In this document: positions 1 to 8,857 of the stretch, one piece after another
Position numbering within the stretch: the stretch's first letter is position 1
How the letters are laid out: every line of letters begins with the position of its first letter
Origin: Bacillota bacterium
Lineage (GTDB): Bacteria; Bacillota; Clostridia; Christensenellales; Aristaeellaceae
NCBI GenBank assembly: GCA_963169565.1
Contig: CAUJDI010000020.1
Coordinates: 1 to 64,000 of the forward strand
Reading direction: 5' to 3'
DNA: 64,000 nucleotides
Notes under the pieces: generated by a model
What the model saw: the letters and a program-made list of their open reading frames with translations, nothing else
What the model was told of the DNA's origin: nothing
The model's database searches: none
Translations under genes and position numbers: made by a program

Positions 1-5
1 TTTCC

Positions 6-2132
6 GTGAAAGAACCGAACCCTCTTCCTATGGGCGGCCTTGATTCAGACGGGAACAGGCACGGTGTGAACACAAGGTTCCTGACAAGAAACGGAACGGC
101 CACTCTTCCCGTGATGGGCGAGATCCATTTTTCACGGGTGAATGAAACGGAATGGCGGGAAGCGCTGGCAAAAATGCGCGCAGGCGGCATCGGCGTCATC
201 GCGACCTATGTGTTTTGGATCCATCACGAAGAGCGTATCGGCGAGTGGAACTTTTGTGGGCAGCGAAACCTGAGGAATTTCCTGCTGATCTGTAATGAGA
301 TGCGGCTGCCAGTATGGCTGCGCGTCGGCCCCTGGTGTCACGGCGAGTGCAGAAACGGCGGCTTCCCCGATTGGCTGGTTGCAGACAAGAGCATCGTTGT
401 GCGGACCAATGATCCAAACTACCTCCTGCACGTGGCGCGGTATTTTGACCAGCTGGCAAAGCAGTGTTCCGGTCTGACGGCAAAGGACGGCGGGCCTGTA
501 CTGGGTATCCAGATCGAAAATGAATACGGTCACGCAGGCGGTCCCAGGGATTCGACGATGGGATTTGCCCATCTTTGCACGTTGAAAGACATGCTCATCT
601 CCCGCGGCATGACCGTTCCATACTATACGGCGACTGCCTGGGGCAATGCTTACGTGCTATTCGGAGAGACGCTCCCCGTACAGGGCGGATATGTCGACGA
701 ACCGTGGGCCGGGCACAGTGATGAACTGCCCGCCAGCCGAAACTTCCTGTTCAAGCTTCATCATAGCGACCTCGCCTCCGGATCAGAACAAAAAATGCTA
801 AAGTATGAGGGCATGGACGATCCCGCCGCGGATCATCCCTTCCTGACAAGCGAGCTGGGCGGCGGACTGCAGGTAACAGCCCGGCGGCGCACCTACCCAT
901 GGGCTGAGGATATCTTTGCCCAGGCCCTTTGCATGCTCGGATCCGGAGCGAACCTGCTGGGATATTACATGTTCCATGGGGGAACCAACCCTGAGGGCGA
1001 ATACTCCACGCTTCAGGAGTCCGTAGCCACCGGTTCTCCCAACGATCATCCTGTCATGAGCTATGACTTCCAGGCCTGTATCCGCGAGAACGGACAGCTG
1101 AGTGAAAGCTTTCATCGTCTTCGGGCACTTCATCTGTTGATACAGGATTTCGGGGCGCTGATCGCGCCTTCTGTCCCAGTGTTCGTATCCCAGCCGGAGA
1201 CACCGGAAGATCTGGAGACCCCGCGCGTGAGCGTACGCCACAATTTTCAGGCAGGCTGCGGATTTGTATTTATCAACAACCACCAGCGAAAGCGCGCCAT
1301 GAAACCGGTGGAGAATCTGTGCCTTTCCCTCAGCGGCGGCTATCAGGCTGACATCAGAGGGATCCGCGTCCCAGGCAGTGCGGGCGCGATCCTCCCTTAT
1401 GGGCTGAAGCTTCCAGGAGGAACGCTGGAATGGACGAACGCCACACTGCTCTGTCATCTGGGCGGGCGCACCTTCTTTTACACGGATGAAGAAGCGGTCT
1501 ACGTGATGCGGGAAGGCAGGGCGGATATCACCACGCTATCCAGCGCGCAGGCATTCAGAACCTGGCGGTTTGGCCATGAGCTCTATATCACGGACGCGGC
1601 GCTGTATGAACTGGACGGCGTCCTGTACGCGCTTTCGGTCAGGGAGACGGAAACGATGACCATCTTCTCCTCTGCCGGGCAGAGCGAGACAGTGACCCTT
1701 TCCTTCCCGATGCAGAAGGCGCCGACTGTCCTGACAGCAAAAGGGGAGGCGGCGTATACGATCACCATCGATGAAGTCCCGCCTTGCCATGAAGCCTATC
1801 TGTCACTGCCTTTTATAGGCGACCGGGCGGAAGTGTACCTTGGGAACAGAATGGTTGCCGACTGGTTCCAGACAGGTGAGACCTGGCAGCTGCCCTTGAA
1901 GCGTTTTGGCTTTCCAAAAGTGCTGACAGTGAAGGTTTACCCGTCACGCGGAGGCGTTTATTACGACCTGCCGCATCAAACGGGATGCAGGCTGGATACC
2001 CCCCGGGTGAGCCTGGAGCAAAGACTGGAAATCAGAAGTGAATGCAGCATGTCTGATTATAAAGGTCATTTCGTGGAAAACCGGTCCGATAATACGGCTG
2101 CCCATCAAAGGCGGGGATGCGATGAAATTTGA
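6..2132 (+). CDS. GH35-type beta-galactosidase; GTG start at 6, or the gene may begin upstream of the window
   Basis: GH35-like N-terminus (GEIHFSRVNETEWREALAKMRAGGIGVIATYVFWIHHEERIGEWNF, RVGPWCHGECRNGGFPDWL, IQIENEYG, GGTNPEGEYS). Confidence 0.85.
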   Translation: MKEPNPLPMGGLDSDGNRHGVNTRFLTRNGTATLPVMGEIHFSRVNETEWREALAKMRAGGIGVIATYVFWIHHEERIGEWNFCGQRNLRNFLLICNEMRLPVWLRVGPWCHGECRNGGFPDWLVADKSIVVRTNDPNYLLHVARYFDQLAKQCSGLTAKDGGPVLGIQIENEYGHAGGPRDSTMGFAHLCTLKDMLISRGMTVPYYTATAWGNAYVLFGETLPVQGGYVDEPWAGHSDELPASRNFLFKLHHSDLASGSEQKMLKYEGMDDPAADHPFLTSELGGGLQVTARRRTYPWAEDIFAQALCMLGSGANLLGYYMFHGGTNPEGEYSTLQESVATGSPNDHPVMSYDFQACIRENGQLSESFHRLRALHLLIQDFGALIAPSVPVFVSQPETPEDLETPRVSVRHNFQAGCGFVFINNHQRKRAMKPVENLCLSLSGGYQADIRGIRVPGSAGAILPYGLKLPGGTLEWTNATLLCHLGGRTFFYTDEEAVYVMREGRADITTLSSAQAFRTWRFGHELYITDAALYELDGVLYALSVRETETMTIFSSAGQSETVTLSFPMQKAPTVLTAKGEAAYTITIDEVPPCHEAYLSLPFIGDRAEVYLGNRMVADWFQTGETWQLPLKRFGFPKVLTVKVYPSRGGVYYDLPHQTGCRLDTPRVSLEQRLEIRSECSMSDYKGHFVENRSDNTAAHQRRGCDEI

Positions 2133-2304
2133 GGAGCTCCTGGCGGGGCTGTCCAATCCGGCAGGAAGAGGACTTGAGCAGGCGGGCATCGCTGATTTTG
2201 ACAAGCTCGCGTCGCTGAGCAAAAAGCAGCTGCTGGCCATACATGGCATGGGGCCGAAGGCGCTGTCTGTTATCAGTGAGTTCCTCGAACAGATGGGGCT
2301 GTAA
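2122..2304 (+). CDS. Small helix-hairpin-helix / RpoA-CTD-like protein (60 aa)
   Basis: MKFEELLAGLSNPAGRGLEQAGIADFDKLASLSKKQLLAIHGMGPKALSVISEFLEQMGL has an HhH-like 'LLAIHGMGPKAL' motif. The internal ATG at 2122 is preferred over 2038; it overlaps the end of the GH35 gene. Confidence 0.7.
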   Translation: MKFEELLAGLSNPAGRGLEQAGIADFDKLASLSKKQLLAIHGMGPKALSVISEFLEQMGL

Positions 2305-2469
2305 CTGCGGGACTGACCGGTGCTCATTGAACAAAAATATCGAAGGCGTTATCCGGCCGACTCCTGACCCTTGATGCCGCGTTTCCTTTCATTCGTACTC
2401 CATTTTCGTTCCGCGCCCGCTTTTTCCGAGGCACAGCCTTGCTTTCACGCCTGAAGTACACCGTTTTGA

Positions 2470-2498
2470 TTGACAAAACAGCACTGCTGCAACATAAT
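2470..2498 (+). promoter_or_regulatory. Putative sigmaA-type promoter (TTGACA-17-CATAAT) upstream of the serine hydrolase
   Basis: TTGACA at 2470-2475, 17-bp spacer, CATAAT at 2493-2498. Confidence 0.55.
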
Positions 2499-2594
2499 TT
2501 CCTCAGGAAACACTGCTGCCGCTCAAGACCGATAACTCCACACTCCCCATTTGTTTATCAAGCCGTTTATCGCAACGGCAGAATGGAGATCCAA

Positions 2595-4613
2595 ATGAAG
2601 TCATCCCGTCTTTCAGTGTCAAAAGCCGTGGTCCTTGTCTTGATGATGATCTGTATCCTGATGCCAGGTCTTCCCCGTTCATCTGCCCGGGCTACCGCAG
2701 GGAACATCGTGCCAGGCTACGAAACCGTCGTCAGCGCGGCAAGGGAAGCGGTGGAAAAGCAGCTCAGCACCGGCATCCCGTCAAGCGCGACGGCAGCCGT
2801 GATGGTGGACGGAAGGATCGTTTACGCCGAAGGGTTCGGGCTAAGGGACCGCAGCCAGAACTTTCCGGTGGATACACAGACGCAGTTCAATATGGGTTCG
2901 GTCAGCAAGGTCTTCACCGCCGCCGCCATCCTTGTGCTGGCGCAGGAGGAAATGCTTTCCCTGGACGATCCCGTGACAGACCAACTTCCTGACTTTTCCA
3001 TGGCGGATCCCAGGTACAGGGATATCACTGTCCGGATGCTGCTCAATCACACCTCGGGTCTTCAGGGCACGAACATGAAAGATGGCTTCACATCGGTCAA
3101 GAACAGGAACTATATCCCCGAAACCCTGGAGAGGATGAAGACCGGCAGCCTGATGAATGACCCCGGGGAAATCAGCGTTTACTGCAATGATGGATTCACG
3201 CTTGCTGAAGCGGTCATTGAGCGCGTTTCGGGCAAGAGCTTTTCCGCTTTTCTTCAGGAGAAGATTTTTGACAGGCTTGGACTTGAGAACACAAGCGCGT
3301 ACTTCATGGAGGGCAATCAGAACATCGCAAGGGTGTATCAGGGTGACAGTCAGGTCCCCATGCCTGTCGAATACGTCAATCTCCTCGGGACTGGAGGGTT
3401 GTCGAGCACAGCGGTGGATCTGTGCAGGTTCGGGGAGATCCTGCAATCAGAGGCTGTGTTGAATCAGGCCATGCTCGGCGAATATACCAGGCCCCAATAC
3501 GGCCCCTTGACGGTTCCGGCGGGAGAACCCCTTTTCAACGCCGGTCTGGGCTGGGACTATGTTCAGGTCAATCAGTTCAAGACCCAGGGAGTAGACGTGC
3601 TGGCAAAAAACGGCGGGACCCTTCAGTACTTCTCACAGCTCTACGTACTGCCCAAAGAGCGAACCAATGTCGCGGTGATCTTCGCCGGCCCCGCGGATCC
3701 TGCCGCTGTTACGGATGCCATCGTGTGGGCCTTGCTGGAGGAAAAGGGGATCGCGCGGAAACCGGCACCCGCCGCGCCTCCTGAGGATGCCAAGGTTCCG
3801 GACAGCATGAAGGGCTTTGAGGGATATTACGCATCAGGCAAAGGCATCGCGAAGATGGAGATCTCCGGTGATCAGAAGGGAGCCGCGCTCCTGATCTGGA
3901 ACGGTGAGATGTTTGAGTCCAATACCGTTCTGTCATATAAAGAGGACGGCAGGTTCTATTCGCCGGAGGGCAACAGCTATTCCTTTGCAGAATACTCAGG
4001 GGGAAAAGTGATGATGGTTCATCCCGGCAACTCGGTCGCCGGATTTGTGACCCATGAAAAACTCAGCAAGGGCAATGACGTTGACGCCTCCGCGTTCTCT
4101 GGAAAGATTTGGCTTCCCGTCAACATGAGTCCCTATGATTTTCCCGCGGCAATGTTTCACACTGCAGCCCTTCCCGAAGTACCGGGATACATCCTTGTCA
4201 ATGACGGATCATCATATACCCCCCTGGCTCTGAAGAGCCCGGCTGATACCTGGCTGTCCTTCAGCTATCTCAGAGATCAGCCTGAATTTCACATTGACAC
4301 AGTTGACGGAGAGGCGCTGCTGCATAACTATGGCAATACCTTCGCTGATGCCTCAATGGTCCCGGCTGCTGCAACGCGTGACACGATCAGGATCGATCCG
4401 GACGGACAGAACAAGTCCTGCAGGATAAGTTTTGACGCATCTGTCCGCTTCACGATACCGGAGAGCGGAAGGATCGTCGTATTTGATCCCGGGCTCAGCA
4501 TGCTCTATGACAGCCTGACCGCAGACGGACAGGAAGCCGCCGTCAAAGCAGGTTCCTATCTCCTTGCCATCGGTCAGCCGGGAGACGCGTTTGAATGGAT
4601 CCCAGTTGAATGA
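2595..4613 (+). CDS. Secreted serine hydrolase (class C beta-lactamase / PBP-like)
   Basis: Signal peptide MKSSRLSVSKAVVLVLMMICILMPGLPRSSARA; SVSK (SxxK), YCN (YxN) and NGG motifs. The ORF track starts at 2439, but the promoter and signal peptide favour 2595. Confidence 0.8.
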   Translation: MKSSRLSVSKAVVLVLMMICILMPGLPRSSARATAGNIVPGYETVVSAAREAVEKQLSTGIPSSATAAVMVDGRIVYAEGFGLRDRSQNFPVDTQTQFNMGSVSKVFTAAAILVLAQEEMLSLDDPVTDQLPDFSMADPRYRDITVRMLLNHTSGLQGTNMKDGFTSVKNRNYIPETLERMKTGSLMNDPGEISVYCNDGFTLAEAVIERVSGKSFSAFLQEKIFDRLGLENTSAYFMEGNQNIARVYQGDSQVPMPVEYVNLLGTGGLSSTAVDLCRFGEILQSEAVLNQAMLGEYTRPQYGPLTVPAGEPLFNAGLGWDYVQVNQFKTQGVDVLAKNGGTLQYFSQLYVLPKERTNVAVIFAGPADPAAVTDAIVWALLEEKGIARKPAPAAPPEDAKVPDSMKGFEGYYASGKGIAKMEISGDQKGAALLIWNGEMFESNTVLSYKEDGRFYSPEGNSYSFAEYSGGKVMMVHPGNSVAGFVTHEKLSKGNDVDASAFSGKIWLPVNMSPYDFPAAMFHTAALPEVPGYILVNDGSSYTPLALKSPADTWLSFSYLRDQPEFHIDTVDGEALLHNYGNTFADASMVPAAATRDTIRIDPDGQNKSCRISFDASVRFTIPESGRIVVFDPGLSMLYDSLTADGQEAAVKAGSYLLAIGQPGDAFEWIPVE

Positions 4614-4742
4614 TCATTTGATTCATTCTTTGTAAATTCATTCATCGCTAAACCGTCAGGCATGCGCATGAGTGAACTCCGGTTCGGCGGAAAACAGGCA
4701 GTTTTCAAACATAATGACAGTATTTTCGGAAATGGCAACAAA

Positions 4743-4772
4743 GACCCGCTTCATGCCAAGGCGGGTCTTCCT
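4743..4772. terminator. Hairpin, possible terminator
   Basis: aagacccgc-ttcatgccaag-gcgggtctt inverted repeat; weak U-tract. Confidence 0.4.
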
Positions 4773-4969
4773 GCTCTTTCGCTGATCATCTGGAATTTAT
4801 GGTGGCGAAGGCATGCCGCCCAAGGTCCAGGTTCTCAGTCCCTTGTAATCACTTCCATCACTCAAACGTTCAGCCAAAAACTGCTTGAGTAAATGTGGCT
4901 TTCTTCACGGTGAACCTCACTCAATCAATGGGCAAATGATAGAATGATACGGGATAAATCTTGTTTTCC

Positions 4970-4998
4970 TTGACAAATCCGCATATTTCATGTAAGGT
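4970..4998 (+). promoter_or_regulatory. Candidate promoter (TTGACA-17-TAAGGT) for the SH3-domain gene
   Basis: TTGACA at 4970; weak -10 TAAGGT at 4993. Confidence 0.35.
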
Positions 4999-5184
4999 CG
5001 ACCAAACTTGTTTTCTTTAAAAGATTTCTCAACGGAAGCGGGTTTTATATCCAAATATTAGTTATCTGACATCACCGCAGCGCGATGCTCAGACAAGAAA
5101 TGCATCGGCCCCCCTGTTTACAGCCCGGGCCCTCGGGCTCGAACATCAATCTACTGCACATGAGACGAAAGGAAGGAACACCGC

Positions 5185-6315
5185 ATGAAAAGAATCCTCA
5201 GCCTCGTGACCGCCCTCTTTCTGCTGGCAGCGTTGCTGCCCGCCACCGCATCCATCTATGACCCGGACGCAGTGATCATGTACGTGGTGACCCCCGACGG
5301 CAACAAACTGAACATGCGCGAACAGCCTGACCCGAACGCCAAAGTGCTGACCAAAATCCCCTATGGCGCTGAGGTCACGGTATATTCAGATTTTCTTGGC
5401 ATGGTTTGGTACCATATCCAGTATGGCATGTTCAACGGCTATGTGAAAACAGAATTCCTCACAGACCGCCATCCAAAACCCTTCATCACGCCTACGCCCA
5501 AGCCCACCGCAAAGCCTACGCAGAAACCCACCCCAACCCCCACACCTTCCCCGGCGGAGCTCATTGCCAGGGAAATCCAGGCCGCCCGAAGCCTGGGCCT
5601 TGTCCCCCAGGGGATGTTGTCGGAAGGTAACGTCTCCTGGCAGGAACTGGATGGCCTGCTCACCAATGCCGTCCGCCTGAAATCAAAGAATTCCGCCGCC
5701 ATCAGAAGCCACGTCTATCTCACACTGGAAGAGTACCAGGCAGCCAATGTCGGCGCCCAGTTCAACATTGTGCTGCGCGGTGTGGCAGCGGCGGAGATGT
5801 ACGGCGCGCTGATCGATATGGGTGATGGGAATCCAGCGCTGAACCATTCCCATGACCCCTATATTGCCGATGCCGCCGACGTCGTTTTGACCCAGGAGTA
5901 CGCGGGTGTGGCAGCCGCCGCAGGCAGTTCGGACTGGCGCCGGCTTCCCCTGCTGGACATGGTGATCACCGTGCTTGACCATGCGGACGCCGGTTCCAGG
6001 CACCCTGTGATGAGCCTTGACGCGGAACATCTTTTCCTCCCCGCCCATCCCCTGACCCGGACAGACGCCATTCTGGGCGTGTACCGCCTCTATCACTCCT
6101 TCTACGCCGGCATCGGCACAGTCCTGGTGACCCACACCCGTCAAGCCAACCTTCGAGCAGAGCCGTCCATGAATGCGGAGATCATCGGCAAAGCTGATCC
6201 CGGCAACGTCTATGAAGTAGTCGGCATCCCGTCCAATGGCTGGTATCAGATCATGCTGCCAAACAGCAGAACGGCCTATATCGCCGCCGGTATGGTCTCC
6301 TTTTCTATGAACTGA
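5185..6315 (+). CDS. Secreted protein with N- and C-terminal SH3b domains and a Pro/Thr-rich linker
   Basis: Signal peptide; SH3b-like NKLNMREQPDPNAKVLTKIPYGAEVTVYS and ANLRAEPSMNAEIIGKADPGNVYEVVG; linker TPTPKPTAKPTQKPTPTPTPSP. Confidence 0.75.
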   Translation: MKRILSLVTALFLLAALLPATASIYDPDAVIMYVVTPDGNKLNMREQPDPNAKVLTKIPYGAEVTVYSDFLGMVWYHIQYGMFNGYVKTEFLTDRHPKPFITPTPKPTAKPTQKPTPTPTPSPAELIAREIQAARSLGLVPQGMLSEGNVSWQELDGLLTNAVRLKSKNSAAIRSHVYLTLEEYQAANVGAQFNIVLRGVAAAEMYGALIDMGDGNPALNHSHDPYIADAADVVLTQEYAGVAAAAGSSDWRRLPLLDMVITVLDHADAGSRHPVMSLDAEHLFLPAHPLTRTDAILGVYRLYHSFYAGIGTVLVTHTRQANLRAEPSMNAEIIGKADPGNVYEVVGIPSNGWYQIMLPNSRTAYIAAGMVSFSMN

Positions 6316-6349
6316 CGCGGCGAGTGCTTCTCAACAAGGAGGGAGTCCA

Positions 6350-7312
6350 ATGAAATCCCTGCGCATTCTTCTGGTTTTGGCATTGTCGGCATCGATGCTG
6401 ACATCCGCAGCCCTCGCGGAGATGATGGGTCTGCCAAACCCCATCCACAAGGCCACGCGCGAGGAAGCGGAGGCAGCCGCCGGAGAGTGGTTCTACCTGC
6501 CCTTGCTGCCTGAAGGTGTGGATGATGCCGAATACAGTTACATCGATTCCCCAAAGGACGCTCCTGAGGGCATGGTCATCGCCCAGGCGATGTTCGACTA
6601 TCAGGGGGCGCGCTGCTTGCTTCGCGGCGCCTTTACAGACGAGCTTGTGGATTTTTCCGGCATGTACCATGACTGGGCCTTTGACCGGGAGATGCGCATC
6701 GGCGTTTTCCACGGCCGGGTGATGTATGTTGACGGCGGCCCGGGGGTTGCCCAGTGGTATGACGTCCTTCAGGGTTCGACCTACTCCGTCTCCATGGATG
6801 AGGGAGCGTCACTGGAAAAGATGATGGTGCTGGCCAATGACATGGCCGAGTGGCAGTATGAGGAGCCCCCCGAAGTACCCGGCGAGGACCTTGAGGGTAT
6901 CGTGCTGCCCAATCTGGGATGGGCAGTGAGATCAGACGGCCAGACGGTGGCCGAAGCCCTGGGTTTCCACCTCGAAGCGCCCCAGGGCGCTGATGACCCG
7001 CGGTATTATCTCTACGCCCGCAGCGGTCCGTCGTACCTGGCGGCTGTCCGGTATGAGGCGGAAGGCATGCAGCAGGTCTGCTGGGCACGCAGAGGCGAAA
7101 AGCCCTTTGAACCCTCCGGAGTGCCCCATCCCTGGACCATATGGGAAACCGCGGCGCTTGGCTCCTTTGAGGCGATCCTAAGCTATATTCCAGGAGGGGA
7201 GGGACTGATCACCTGGTTTGATCAGGATGCGGGCATCAACCGCGCCGTCGCAGTGACGGCGGACGCGTCTTCAGAAACACTGACAGCGGCGGCGGCGCCT
7301 TTCATCCGATAA
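6350..7312 (+). CDS. Secreted protein of unknown function with two related tandem domains
   Basis: Signal peptide MKSLRILLVLALSASMLTSAALA; AAGGAGGG ribosome-binding site; by-eye alignment of the two halves. Confidence 0.6.
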   Translation: MKSLRILLVLALSASMLTSAALAEMMGLPNPIHKATREEAEAAAGEWFYLPLLPEGVDDAEYSYIDSPKDAPEGMVIAQAMFDYQGARCLLRGAFTDELVDFSGMYHDWAFDREMRIGVFHGRVMYVDGGPGVAQWYDVLQGSTYSVSMDEGASLEKMMVLANDMAEWQYEEPPEVPGEDLEGIVLPNLGWAVRSDGQTVAEALGFHLEAPQGADDPRYYLYARSGPSYLAAVRYEAEGMQQVCWARRGEKPFEPSGVPHPWTIWETAALGSFEAILSYIPGGEGLITWFDQDAGINRAVAVTADASSETLTAAAAPFIR

Positions 7313-7330
7313 CTGAGCAAAGCCCAAACA

Positions 7331-7358
7331 GCCCTCCGGGAAAAAACGGAGGGCTTTC
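7331..7358 (+). terminator. Rho-independent-type hairpin
   Basis: gccctccg-ggaaaaaa-cggagggc followed by tttc. Confidence 0.5.
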
Positions 7359-7384
7359 AAATGAAAAGCGTAAGGCTCTGCCGA

Positions 7385-7753
7385 CCGTCGGGCAGGCAGC
7401 GACATCCGTTGCTGTCAGGCCAACGCCGTGCGTGTTGACTCCCGCCTCTTCCCCTCGGCCTTGGTTGAGCGCCTGGGCTTCGGGGATACACAGGTAACCG
7501 ACGCCTAAGCCGGGAAGGATGAGGGTCAGCCCAGTATTAGCATCGGTGAAGGGAATGTCCGCTTCATCGGAGACGGCCGGCATGAATTCCAACTTTTTGA
7601 CCGCCAGGCCATGGTTGTCCTCCGTCCTGCCAAAGATACGGCTTCCGTCCGCGCTGGCATCTCGCCCGACGATGATGGTCGTGCAGGCATTCGCAAAAAA
7701 CGGGAGGGTGACCAGCAGGCAGCAGACCAGGGCCAGGCATAGTGCATACTTCA
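7385..7753 (-). pseudogene. Truncated C69 (U34) dipeptidase N-terminal fragment
   Basis: Signal peptide followed by CTTIIVGRDASADGSRIFGRTEDNHG and GVNTHGVGLTATDV; homology then stops and the frame reads through the 7331-7358 hairpin. Confidence 0.55.
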
Positions 7754-7880
7754 TGAATGTCGGACTCCTTCCACTTGAACGGGACAGGCAACAGAACGGG
7801 AGATCATTGTCCAGACAGCAAGTGCGGTCCATCCATCCGTCCGCTTTGACCGGGGATCCCCGGGGGAACGATGGGCCGCC

Positions 7881-8360
7881 TCAAAGCGCCTGGATCACGG
7901 GATAGACCAGACCCATCAGCATCAGCAATGTTATAAATGGCCGATTGATGTTCTGCCACCGGTAATTCCTGTTTTTCACCGCATCCATCGCATGATTGAT
8001 TCCAGATAAAAGGAAGAACAGGCAAAAGACGAATAGAACCGTCAGTTCGGCAAAAAGCCCCCATTGCGCAAAATACACCAGGAACGCTGCAGCTGTAAGC
8101 GAAAGCATCGCAAAGGCCGATTGCTTCTGGTAATTGCTGCCGGTTTCAAATCCTTTCCCCTCCGCTGACTGCCTGGAAAAGAGCAGGCCCTCCAGCCCGC
8201 TTGTCCCGGCAACGGCCGGGATGAGGATCGGAACCATGAAGTGGATCTGAGACAAGGGGTCGTATGTTTCGCCAGAAAATCCAATTTGATATCCGAAAAA
8301 GAAAGCGATGCCCACGGCGGCTATTCTCAGGATATCTAAAACCAACAGAGCTTTTTTCAT
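7881..8360 (-). CDS. Putative multi-pass membrane protein (159 aa)
   Basis: Several hydrophobic segments (IAAVGIAFFFGYQIGF, MLSLTAAAFLVYFA, LTVLFVFCLFFLLSG). Confidence 0.5.
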   Translation of the reverse strand: MKKALLVLDILRIAAVGIAFFFGYQIGFSGETYDPLSQIHFMVPILIPAVAGTSGLEGLLFSRQSAEGKGFETGSNYQKQSAFAMLSLTAAAFLVYFAQWGLFAELTVLFVFCLFFLLSGINHAMDAVKNRNYRWQNINRPFITLLMLMGLVYPVIQAL

Positions 8361-8857
8361 GAAAACACCTCCATATAAAGAGAATTGGAACCGTTAATGA
8401 CTGGCGCCCGATTGTCGGCAAGGAACTGTTTTTATCATCAGCCTTCATAGAACAAGATCGCGCAGCGACACTCTCGAATACCAACTTTCACCTATCTGTA
8501 TCCGGTAGTTCTATTTTTAAAGACCGCAAGGGCTATTCAACGATATGACCAATCTTTCATCGGCTTAACCGTCGTCTGCCTCCGGTCATCTTTCGAAATA
8601 ATACCTCAGATGTGACACCGGATGAGTATGAACGTCCCCTCTTAGTCCTGGCGATATCTTAACACGTCCCGGCATAACACTCAAGGTAACGATGTACCAT
8701 ATACAATGAGCGCGAAAGGAGAGCCAAGCCAGAAACAAATAAGAATGATCGCAAAACGAGTATGTTCAATAGATGGCAGGTATGCTCCCGCCTTTACATC
8801 AGGGGGGATTCGCTGTATCCTGTGATAGGCAAAACGGGAGAGGAAAGGGAGCAGAGG

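Noticed and set aside
5490-5560. Short tandem repeats (cccaccgcaaagcctacgcagaaacccacc...)
   Set aside because: Coding for a Pro/Thr/Lys linker between SH3 domains, not a CRISPR or regulatory repeat
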